The position numbers and the translations under genes were made by a program. The notes below the pieces were generated by a model, which saw nothing but the letters and a program-made list of their open reading frames with translations, was not told the origin of the DNA and did no database searches. A stretch of DNA of 11,106 bases, taken from contig JAFZQQ010000048.1 in assembly GCA_017620315.1 (NCBI GenBank), positions 1 to 11,106 of the forward strand. The letters are read 5' to 3'. Source of the DNA: Oscillospiraceae bacterium (lineage in GTDB: Bacteria; Bacillota; Clostridia; Oscillospirales; Oscillospiraceae). Positions 1 to 6,567 of the stretch are shown one piece after another; positions within the stretch are counted from its first letter, which is position 1; each line of letters starts with the position of its first letter.

Positions 1-26
1 GTTGAGAAAAACAGAAAACGCGTCGA

Positions 27-56
27 TTGCGCGCGCGGGGGAGAGCGTGTTATCCT
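27..56 (+). promoter_or_regulatory. Candidate sigma-A-type promoter of the XRE regulator
   Basis: TTGCGC at 27-32 and TATCCT at 51-56 are separated by 18 bp, a modest match to -35/-10 elements. Transcription would begin near 63, just at the start of the inverted repeat that precedes the regulator. The -10 matches the consensus at only four of six positions, so this is tentative. Confidence 0.3.
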
Positions 57-60
57 GATA

Positions 61-100
61 CTGCCGGATGAAACAGGGCGGCCGCCGAGACAGCCGGCAG
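61..100 (+). repeat. Inverted repeat with inner palindrome in regulator leader
   Basis: CTGCCGG (61-67) and CCGGCAG (94-100) are perfect 7-bp inverted arms. Between them lies a perfect 10-bp palindrome, GGCGGCCGCC (77-86). The structure ends directly at the ribosome site AAAAGGAGA (101-109) of the downstream gene. It could be an operator for the encoded DNA-binding protein or an mRNA hairpin affecting its translation. The symmetry is seen; the role is inferred. Confidence 0.4.
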
Positions 101-117
101 AAAAGGAGACCATTTCC

Positions 118-1155
118 ATGAATATCGGAATACAGATCAGGAATCTGAGAAACGAAAAGCACATGACGCAGGAGGAGCTTGCCGCTAAGCTGGGCGTATC
201 GGCGCAGGCCGTCAGCAAGTGGGAGACCGGGATGAGCCTGCCGGATATCACGCTGCTGCCGCAGCTTGCCGCATATTTCGGCGTTGCGATCGACGAGCTG
301 TTCGACTTCCCCGCGGAGGAGGAGTTCAAGCGGATCGAGAATATGTTCTGGCACGAGCGACGCATCCCGCCCGAGACCTTCGAGCGCGCCGTGCGCTTCC
401 TGCAAAGGCAGATCGCCGAGGGCGGCGACGCCGTGCGCGCGAACGAGTGCCTCGCGTATCTCTATAACCACCGCGCCGCGAGCGACCATGAGCTTGCGGG
501 TGAGTATGCCAAAAGGGTCATCGCCGCGGAATACGACCGAAGGGGAGGCTGGGTCGCCTATCAGGAGGCGAACCACGCCGTCTGCGGCGACGAGTGGTAC
601 GACAACCACTTCGCGGTCATCGAGTTCTGCAAGGAGGTGCTGCGCGAGCACCCGGACAGCTTCGACGCACTCTACGCGCTGATCGAAAACCTGCTGGCCG
701 ACAAGCGCTTTACAGAGGTCACGCCCTATATCGAAATGCTGGAAAAGGACGCAAAACGCGCGGCGATGGCGCTCTTTTACCGGGGCGACGTGGCGCTCGG
801 ACAGGGGAAGCTCGAAGAAGCCAGGGACCTTTGGAACCGAGGCGTCGAGACGGACCCGACGCGCTGGCAGTCGTGGACGGACCGCGCCGACCGCGTCAAG
901 AAGCTCGGCGAGACCGCGCAGGCGGAGGCGGATTACGAAAAGAGCTTCGCCATCCAGTCCGCGCCGCGCTTTACCGACCCGCTGTTCTCGCTCGCGCAGC
1001 TTCATGAGCTTGCGGGCGAGTACGACAAGGCGATCCGCGACAACGAGCGCATCATAGAGACGCTTGCCGAGGACTATCATACCACCGACGGCGAGGAGGT
1101 CGACGGCGTGCGCCGCGACATAGAGCGCCTGAAAAAGCTGAAAAACAGAGCATGA
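118..1155 (+). CDS. XRE-family transcriptional regulator with C-terminal TPR-like repeats
   Basis: This is a probable cytoplasmic DNA-binding regulator of 345 aa. Residues 5-62 form a classic XRE/Cro-CI helix-turn-helix: RNLRNEKHMTQEELAAKLGV leads into the recognition helix SAQAVSKWETG (28-38), followed by LPDITLLPQLAAYFGVAIDELF. The rest is all-helical with TPR-like units, roughly 160-200, 215-245, 250-281 and 287-315, for example ALFYRGDVALGQGKLEEARDLW. Such TPR halves usually bind a peptide, protein or small ligand that switches the regulator. The start is supported by AAAGGAGA about 9 nt upstream. It is monocistronic, converges on the hydantoinase operon and shares a terminator with it. 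The target is unknown; self-regulation through the leader repeat is possible. No link to the purine genes is shown beyond adjacency. Confidence 0.9.
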   Translation: MNIGIQIRNLRNEKHMTQEELAAKLGVSAQAVSKWETGMSLPDITLLPQLAAYFGVAIDELFDFPAEEEFKRIENMFWHERRIPPETFERAVRFLQRQIAEGGDAVRANECLAYLYNHRAASDHELAGEYAKRVIAAEYDRRGGWVAYQEANHAVCGDEWYDNHFAVIEFCKEVLREHPDSFDALYALIENLLADKRFTEVTPYIEMLEKDAKRAAMALFYRGDVALGQGKLEEARDLWNRGVETDPTRWQSWTDRADRVKKLGETAQAEADYEKSFAIQSAPRFTDPLFSLAQLHELAGEYDKAIRDNERIIETLAEDYHTTDGEEVDGVRRDIERLKKLKNRA

Positions 1156-1190
1156 AAAAACGGACAGGAGTTTGTTCCTGTCCGTTTTTT
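1155..1190. terminator. Bidirectional intrinsic terminator between convergent genes
   Basis: A perfect 9-bp stem, CGGACAGGA (1161-1169) with TCCTGTCCG (1176-1184), has a 6-nt loop. It is flanked by an A-run on the left and a T-run on the right, so it works in either direction. It begins at the stop codon of the XRE regulator, and its last T (1190) belongs to the stop codon of the 216-aa gene on the - strand. It therefore ends both convergent transcripts. Confidence 0.93.
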
Positions 1191-1840
1191 CATTGTTGAG
1201 TTTCGGAGCCTCCGGGCTCCGGGGCGTCGGATACGGTATACATCGGCTCGGGAAGCTCAAGCACCGCCGAGGCGCCTGCCTGAGCGTCCTCCGTCGGCTC
1301 AAGCGTCAGCTCGATAGGGGAATTCACCGCGCCGGCAAGCTCGCTGGACGCGGCTTCGGCGCCGGCGGCCTCCGCCGCCTTGGTAAAGCGCGCCTCCTCG
1401 GCCTCCTGCTTTGCCTCGCGCCGTCCCTCCTCGTGCGCTATGCGCGCGGACTCCTCGCTTTCGGCGCGCGCTTGGGCGAGAGCGTCGTCCTTTTCCTTCG
1501 CCGCCTTTTGCAGCTCCTTTTCCATCACCTTGCGCGTGTGCTTCTTGTCGATCAGGTGGACGATGTGTGCGACCGACGCCGCAAGCACGAGGGCAATGCC
1601 GATCCAGCTTGCGAGCTTGAGCGAGAACATCGTTTTGAGCGACCAGTAGCTCTGCTGTATGCCGAGGAAAAAGAACAATACCGCAAGCGCGAGCGATATG
1701 CCGAAGAGCAGTACCCATATAACGGACTTCACCGCCGAGTTTTTACGCGCGCGCAGATAATTGATAAAGAAATACACGGCCAGCAGGAAACAGGCGGGGT
1801 ATTGCGCGTATAAGAGATATTTCCAAGTGATCGCAGTCAT
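1190..1840 (-). CDS. Uncharacterised membrane protein with three TM helices and charged coiled-coil tail
   Basis: I do not recognise this 216-aa protein. Three hydrophobic segments are visible at about 9-29, 38-61 and 76-97, with a basic loop (LRARKNSAVK) between the first two. From residue 98 comes a long Lys/Glu/Ala-rich helix (about 99-165, e.g. KVMEKELQKAAKEKDDALAQ), likely a coiled coil, and then a Pro/Glu-rich, probably disordered end. No catalytic motif is evident. The ATG at 1840 has GGAGG six bases upstream, and the gene starts only 12 nt after the hydantoinase stop, so the two are almost surely cotranscribed. With the charged tail presumably in the cytoplasm it could anchor or scaffold partners, but that is inference. 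It may simply be a lineage-specific cell-envelope protein. Confidence 0.8.
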   Translation of the reverse strand: MTAITWKYLLYAQYPACFLLAVYFFINYLRARKNSAVKSVIWVLLFGISLALAVLFFFLGIQQSYWSLKTMFSLKLASWIGIALVLAASVAHIVHLIDKKHTRKVMEKELQKAAKEKDDALAQARAESEESARIAHEEGRREAKQEAEEARFTKAAEAAGAEAASSELAGAVNSPIELTLEPTEDAQAGASAVLELPEPMYTVSDAPEPGGSETQQ

Positions 1841-1852
1841 GGCAAACCTCCG

Positions 1853-3235
1853 TCAGAGCGAGCATTTTTCGCGGTGGAGATATTCTCCGCGCACATCGCC
1901 GGTCAGCTTTCCACCGTCGACCGCAAGGGCGCCGCGCAGATAGACCGAGCGGACGGAGCCGACGGTCTCGAAGCCCTCAAACGGCGTGTAACCGGCCTTC
2001 GAGGCAAGCTCCGCGCCGCGGAGCACATGGTTTGCCTTGGGGTCATAGACGACGATGTCGGCGTCGCTGCCGGGAGCGATAACGCCCTTGCGCGGAAAGA
2101 GCCCGTAGAGCTTGGCGGGGTTTTCCGAGAGCGCCCGGCACATCGTCGCAAGGCTGATTTTGTGCGCCGCGACTCCGGCGGTATAGACCAGCTCGCCGCG
2201 CGTCTCGACGCCGGGGAGCCCTCCGGGTATCTTTGTGAAATCGTCCCGCCCGAGCTCCTTTTGCTTTAGAGTGAAGGAGCAGTGGTCGGTCGAAACGGTC
2301 TGCACCGTGCCGCGGCGAAGCGCGGCCCACAGCGCCGCGGCGTCGTCGCGGGAGCGTAGAGGCGGCGCGCAGACATAGCTTGAGGCGATGGCGAAGTCGG
2401 GATCGTAATAAAGAGAACCGTCCAGCAGAAGGTACTGCGGGCAGGTCTCGGCATAGACCGTCTGGCCGCGCTTGCGCGCGGCTTCAATCTCAAAAAGGGC
2501 CTCACTGTTCGTGGTGTGGACGATGATGACAGGCGTATCGACCGCCTGAGCAATGCGCAGCACGCGGTTGACCGCCTCGGCCTCGAGACAGGCGGGACGC
2601 GCGAGCGGATGCGAGGAGACGCTTGCGGCGCGCCCGCTCGCCTTCAACTCGGCGATCCTTGCGTCGATGGCGCCGGCGTTCTCGCAGTGGAAGCCGCAGA
2701 CGCCGCCGCGCAGCTTGAGAGCCTTGAGCGCGCGGTAGATATCCTCATCGCTCAGCAGCATGGCGGGGTAAGTGAGGTACATCTTGAACGAGGTGATGCC
2801 CGCGGCGAACATATCGTCCAGCTCGCGCTCTATGTTCTCGTTCCAGTCGTCGATCGTCATATGGAAGCCGTAGTCGCAGCTGCAGCGCCCGTCTGCCTTT
2901 TTGTGCCAGAGCTCAAGCCCGTGGGCAAGCGTTTCACCCTTGTTTGGGCAGGCAAAGTCGATGATGGTCGTCGTGCCGCCGCGTACAGCGGCGCGCGTGC
3001 CGCTTTCAAAATCATCGGCGGTCGTGGTGCCGGCGACGTCAAGGTCGAAATGCGTGTGCGCGTCGATAAAGCCGGGGAAGAGGTAGCAGTCGGAGACGTC
3101 GACCACCTGAGCGTCCCACGGCGCGTCGGACAGGACATGCCCGACCTTTTCGATCTTCTCTCCGTCGATCAGAACGTCTGCGCGTCTGCTTGAATGTCCT
3201 GAGACGACAAAGCCTCCGCGAAGGACTGTTTTCAT
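1853..3235 (-). CDS. hydA: Dihydropyrimidinase / D-hydantoinase family amidohydrolase (HydA/HyuA-like)
   Basis: This is a cytoplasmic metal-dependent cyclic amidohydrolase of the dihydropyrimidinase/hydantoinase family, which opens dihydropyrimidine or hydantoin-type rings. The 460-aa length is normal for the family. All key residues are visible: the HxH metal pair in DAHTHFD (His60, His62), the lysine expected to be carboxylated in SFKMYLTY (Lys151), His183 in GFHCEN, His240 in VHTTN, Asp317 in STDHCSF, and the family signature NPAKLYGLFPRKG (372-384). I chose the ATG at 3235 because AGGAG lies 7 nt before it. The longer reading from GTG at 3244 would overlap that ribosome site. Orthologues sit with ygfK and ssnA in the anaerobic purine/urate gene set, so a ring-opening step on a purine-derived intermediate is likely. 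The exact substrate cannot be read from sequence; allantoinase or true dihydropyrimidinase are alternatives. Confidence 0.92.
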   Translation of the reverse strand: MKTVLRGGFVVSGHSSRRADVLIDGEKIEKVGHVLSDAPWDAQVVDVSDCYLFPGFIDAHTHFDLDVAGTTTADDFESGTRAAVRGGTTTIIDFACPNKGETLAHGLELWHKKADGRCSCDYGFHMTIDDWNENIERELDDMFAAGITSFKMYLTYPAMLLSDEDIYRALKALKLRGGVCGFHCENAGAIDARIAELKASGRAASVSSHPLARPACLEAEAVNRVLRIAQAVDTPVIIVHTTNSEALFEIEAARKRGQTVYAETCPQYLLLDGSLYYDPDFAIASSYVCAPPLRSRDDAAALWAALRRGTVQTVSTDHCSFTLKQKELGRDDFTKIPGGLPGVETRGELVYTAGVAAHKISLATMCRALSENPAKLYGLFPRKGVIAPGSDADIVVYDPKANHVLRGAELASKAGYTPFEGFETVGSVRSVYLRGALAVDGGKLTGDVRGEYLHREKCSL

Positions 3236-3279
3236 TGGCTGCACTCCTAACTTGGTTTAAGAATCAACAGCTACAGCAT

Positions 3280-3309
3280 AGCATATTCTTTGCGGAATTA
3301 CCATAGCAA
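3280..3309 (-). promoter_or_regulatory. Candidate promoter of the hydantoinase unit
   Basis: Reading the - strand, TTGCTA (3304-3309) and TATGCT (3280-3285) are separated by 18 bp. They lie just downstream of the terminator that closes the ygfK operon. Transcription would start near 3272, giving a leader of about 35 nt before the hydantoinase ATG. A promoter is needed here because the preceding terminator is strong, but the hexamers are only moderate matches. Confidence 0.45.
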
Positions 3310-3315
3310 AAATGC

Positions 3316-3351
3316 AAAAAAGTAGCCCGGGATGCTGTAAAGCACCCCGGG
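3316..3351 (-). terminator. Intrinsic terminator after ygfK
   Basis: On the - strand CCCGGGGTGC (3342-3351) pairs with GCATCCCGGG (3326-3335) over 10 bp, with one G-T wobble and a 6-nt loop. A run of six T follows (3316-3321) after a short CTAC. It lies 24 nt past the ygfK stop and separates the ssnA-ygfK transcript from the hydantoinase gene on the same strand. Confidence 0.9.
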
Positions 3352-3375
3352 TTTACAAAGTCATGTTTCAATGGA

Positions 3376-6327
3376 TTATTTATAGAGATAGCTGTATTTA
3401 TCGCGTATCGTGAGGATAAACTCCAACAGCATCGGGGGTATGCCGCAGTCCCCGTCTGAGAGGTCGTAGTCCTTCACGCCTTCGAACATACGAACGCGCG
3501 CCAGGTTCCCGCCGAGGAACAGCACGCCGGAGTTCTTGCTGTCCTCCATGTCCTCCGCGGTCTGGAAAAGCGTGAACTTGTCGTGGCAGGGCTCGGAGGA
3601 ATAGGGGCAGAACTGCGTGCAGTTGCCGCACTCGTTGCACATCTTGTCGATGTGCAGTATCTGATGGGAGTTGTCCGCAAGACGTATGACGACATTCGCG
3701 CGGTTGGGACAGGAGTCGACGCAGTTCTCGCAGACAATACCGCATTGCAGGCAGCGCTCGCCCTCACAGCAGACGTCGGCCGACATTGCGAGCACGCCCT
3801 TCTTCGCCGCGGCTCCGGGGCGGCAGGTATAGGCCTCCTCGGGAATGGAGTATTCATGCTTTTTGCCGATGACCGCTTCTGCGAAGGCCGCAGCGTCCGC
3901 GATGCCCTCGACGATGGTCGCGGGGCCGCGGTGCGCGTCGCCCGCGCAGTAAACGCCGTCTGCGTTTGTCTTGAACGCGGGGCCCTTGCGCTCCATCTCT
4001 ATGCCGTTTGCAGACATCAGCTCACTGTCGACCTGCTCGCCGACGGCAGAGATGACGAGGTCGCAGGGGATCGTGAAGGTCTCGCCCGTGGGCTCGGGGC
4101 TGCGGCGGCCGGAGGCGTCGGGGGCGCCGAGCTTCATCTTCTCGCAGGTCAGCGCGCCGTCCGCCTGCCTGACGGGAGCGGCAAGCTCAATGAACTCCAC
4201 GCCCTCGTCAATGGCGAGCTTCAGCTCGTGCTCATCCGCAGGCATTTCCTTCTTCGTGCGGCGGTAGAGTATCGCGGCATGCGCACCCGCGCGCTTCGCC
4301 ACGCGCGCGGCGTCCATGGCGGTATTGCCGGCGCCGACGACAACAACGCTGCCGCTGAGAGTGGGCTTGACCTTGGTTTTCATATCCTTCATCCACTGGA
4401 TCACACCGGCTACATTGCCCTCGATGTCAAGCTTTCCGGGCTTCCATGCGCCGGTCGCCATAAGGATATGGGTATAGCCCTGCTTTTTGAGCTCCTCGAC
4501 CGAGGGAGCGGGCGAACCGCATTTGACCTCAACGCCGTATTTTAGCATAAGGGCGATATCCTTGTCGATAGCCTCGTCGCTGATGCGGAAGGCGGGGATG
4601 ACATAGCGCGGAACACCGCCGAGTTTCTCTTCGCGCTCGAATATCGTGGTCTCGACTCCGGCTCTGCCGAGGAAGTACGCCGCGGCGATACCCGTCGGGC
4701 CGCCGCCGACGATGGCGGCTTTCTTGCCCTCAACCCTGGATGGACGCTTAATGGACGCCATAAGCGCGTCATAGCCGTGCGCGGCGGCGACAAGCTTGGT
4801 GTCGCGGATGTGTATGGACTCGTCGTAGAAATTGCGGGAGCACCTGTTCTGGCAGCGGTGCGCGCAGATCGTGCCGGTGATGAAGGGCAGAGCATTCTTC
4901 TCGGTGATGAGCTTGAGCGCCGGTCCGTAGAGCCCCTTGCGGCAAAGCTCAAGGTATTCGGGAATATCCTGCTCGATGGGGCAGCCGCCCTTGCAGGGCG
5001 CGGTAAAGCAGTCGAGCCAAGGCACCTGCTCCTTGCTCTTGCGCGAAGGCAGGGGCTTGATGGGCTTGAGATGGTGGAAATCGTGCTGCGCGGCGGCGGC
5101 AAGCTCGGAAATGCCGGCGGTATAGGTGCCGTCGAATGCGTGATAGGGCAGCTTTTCCACCTTTTCGACCATCTGCCTCAGCCGGTTGTAGCCGCCGGGC
5201 TTGAGGATGGTCGTTGCAACGGTGATGGGCCATATGCCGGCCGCAAACAGCTTGTCACAGTTGAAATACTCCGCGCCGCCGGCGAAGGATATTCGCATTT
5301 TGCCGTCAAACGCGCGGGAGATGCGATTGCACATCTCAATGGTAAGCGGGAAGAGGCTTCGTCCGGACATATACATCTCGCTGCCGGGAAGCTCGCCGCG
5401 CGTGGTGTCGACGGGGAAGGTGTTGGAGAGCTTGAGACCGAACTCAAGTCCGCAGCCGTCCGCAAGCTTCTGCAGCCTGCCGAACATCGGCACGGCGTCC
5501 TCCCACTGAAGATCCTCGTTGAAGTGATGCTCGTCAAAGACGATGTAATCATAGCCCATGCCGTCGAGAATGCTGCGCGCGGTCTTGTACCCGAGAATGG
5601 TCGGGTTGCACTTGACAAAGGTGTGCAGATGCTTCTCGGAGATGAGATACGAAGCTATGCGCTCGATCTCCTGCGGGGGACAGCCGTGCAGCGTCGAAAC
5701 GGTGACGGAACGTGAAACGCGCGGGGAGATGGCGTCGATATAGTCGCTCTGCGCCGGGAACAGCTCCTTGAGAACGCGCTTGCACTCATTGAACTGCGGC
5801 GTTTTCGAGGCGTCCATCATATTATCAATGTATGTGTTGACCTTATCGCCCTTGATTCCCTCAAGGTCATAACCGACGGACATGTTGAATGCGAAGCCGT
5901 TCGGATCGCCGAGACCGTAGACCTTGGAGATGACCTTGAGTGCGCACCACGCCTTGATATACTCGTCCTGTGCCTGAGGAACGGTCAGCTCGGTGGACCA
6001 TTCCTGATTATACCCCTCGTCCATTGCAAGAATGCAGGGGCGGGGGACGCAGGCGGCAAGCTCGGCGCCGTCCATCTTCTGCACGGTCTTTACCTCAAAG
6101 AAGCGGGCACCGGCAAAGTAAGCCGCGATGATGTTCTGAGCGAGCTGGCTGTTGGGGCCGGCAGCGGGGCCAAAGGGCGTCTCGATGCGCTCGCCGAAGA
6201 TGGGAAGGGATTTGCCTCCGGCGTGATATACCTTGTGGACGCCGAAGATGTCGCCCGTGCGGGCGTACTCGGTCACGACCCAGTTCATCAGGGACTCAAA
6301 GGGAATGGGATACATTTTTTCAGACAT
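3376..6327 (-). CDS. ygfK: YgfK-like multidomain flavin/Fe-S oxidoreductase (putative selenate reductase subunit family)
   Basis: This is a 983-aa soluble NAD(P)H-type oxidoreductase of the YgfK family, somewhat shorter than E. coli YgfK (about 1030 aa). Domains in order: a dihydroorotate/dihydropyrimidine-dehydrogenase-like barrel (about 45-420, with TPFGPAAGPNSQLAQN and FEVKTVQ); a GltB/DPD-type cysteine-rich Fe-S domain (about 436-520; Cys440, 445, 449, and Cys488, 492, 496 in ICAHRCQNRC); an FAD fold (IVGGGPTGIAAA, 539-550); an NAD(P) fold (VVGAGNTAMDAAR, 663-675; YCAGD, 793-797); and a C-terminal 2[4Fe-4S] ferredoxin domain (Cys862/866/869/873 and Cys897/900/903/907). The ATG at 6327 is chosen because GGAGGAGG lies just upstream. 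The longer GTG reading from 6348 runs through that ribosome site. E. coli ygfK has been tied to selenate reduction, and gut orthologues to anaerobic purine/urate breakdown. Here it probably carries electrons to or from a purine-derived substrate, but donor and acceptor are inferred. Confidence 0.93.
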   Translation of the reverse strand: MSEKMYPIPFESLMNWVVTEYARTGDIFGVHKVYHAGGKSLPIFGERIETPFGPAAGPNSQLAQNIIAAYFAGARFFEVKTVQKMDGAELAACVPRPCILAMDEGYNQEWSTELTVPQAQDEYIKAWCALKVISKVYGLGDPNGFAFNMSVGYDLEGIKGDKVNTYIDNMMDASKTPQFNECKRVLKELFPAQSDYIDAISPRVSRSVTVSTLHGCPPQEIERIASYLISEKHLHTFVKCNPTILGYKTARSILDGMGYDYIVFDEHHFNEDLQWEDAVPMFGRLQKLADGCGLEFGLKLSNTFPVDTTRGELPGSEMYMSGRSLFPLTIEMCNRISRAFDGKMRISFAGGAEYFNCDKLFAAGIWPITVATTILKPGGYNRLRQMVEKVEKLPYHAFDGTYTAGISELAAAAQHDFHHLKPIKPLPSRKSKEQVPWLDCFTAPCKGGCPIEQDIPEYLELCRKGLYGPALKLITEKNALPFITGTICAHRCQNRCSRNFYDESIHIRDTKLVAAAHGYDALMASIKRPSRVEGKKAAIVGGGPTGIAAAYFLGRAGVETTIFEREEKLGGVPRYVIPAFRISDEAIDKDIALMLKYGVEVKCGSPAPSVEELKKQGYTHILMATGAWKPGKLDIEGNVAGVIQWMKDMKTKVKPTLSGSVVVVGAGNTAMDAARVAKRAGAHAAILYRRTKKEMPADEHELKLAIDEGVEFIELAAPVRQADGALTCEKMKLGAPDASGRRSPEPTGETFTIPCDLVISAVGEQVDSELMSANGIEMERKGPAFKTNADGVYCAGDAHRGPATIVEGIADAAAFAEAVIGKKHEYSIPEEAYTCRPGAAAKKGVLAMSADVCCEGERCLQCGIVCENCVDSCPNRANVVIRLADNSHQILHIDKMCNECGNCTQFCPYSSEPCHDKFTLFQTAEDMEDSKNSGVLFLGGNLARVRMFEGVKDYDLSDGDCGIPPMLLEFILTIRDKYSYLYK

Positions 6328-6550
6328 GATCTTTTTCCTCCTCCACACACTCGACAGGCCGCTTGAAGGTGATGAAGAACGCGCCCCTTACCTGCGTGGA
6401 CGTCGCCATATAATCGTAGGTGACCAGCTCCCAGCCCTCCGCGGCTCTCTGGTTGAGCAGATTGTCCAGCTCAATGGCGTCGTTTTCGTTTGCCTTGTCG
6501 GACCAGAACTTCGTGCTGACCCACAGGATCTCACTGAAATACTCGTACAT
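6320..6550 (-). CDS. Small DUF4177-like protein between ssnA and ygfK
   Basis: This is a 76-aa protein resembling the DUF4177 family: an N-terminal MYEYFSEILW strand, then helix AIELDNLLNQRAAEGWELV (25-43) with the typical AEGWEL core, and a closing FFITFKRP strand (58-65). That family has no established biochemical role. The last 11 residues (VECVEEEKDHV) are an acidic tail outside the domain. GGGAGGT sits about 7 nt before the ATG. The gene begins 17 nt after the ssnA stop, and its end overlaps the ygfK ATG by 8 nt, so ygfK is probably translated by coupling to it. The tail codons also contain the ygfK ribosome site. A role as partner or assembly factor for YgfK or SsnA is possible but is inference from position only. 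Confidence 0.82.
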   Translation of the reverse strand: MYEYFSEILWVSTKFWSDKANENDAIELDNLLNQRAAEGWELVTYDYMATSTQVRGAFFITFKRPVECVEEEKDHV

Positions 6551-6567
6551 AATTTACCTCCCAATCA

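Noticed and set aside
3583..5715. Long + strand frames (320 and 312 aa) antisense to ygfK
   Set aside because: They are shadows of GC-rich codons in the ygfK frame, which carries all the flavin and Fe-S motifs.
6328..6348. Seven-residue N-terminal extension of YgfK starting at a GTG
   Set aside because: These codons are the ribosome site GGAGGAGG itself. The ATG at 6327 is correctly spaced and gives the family's normal N-terminus.
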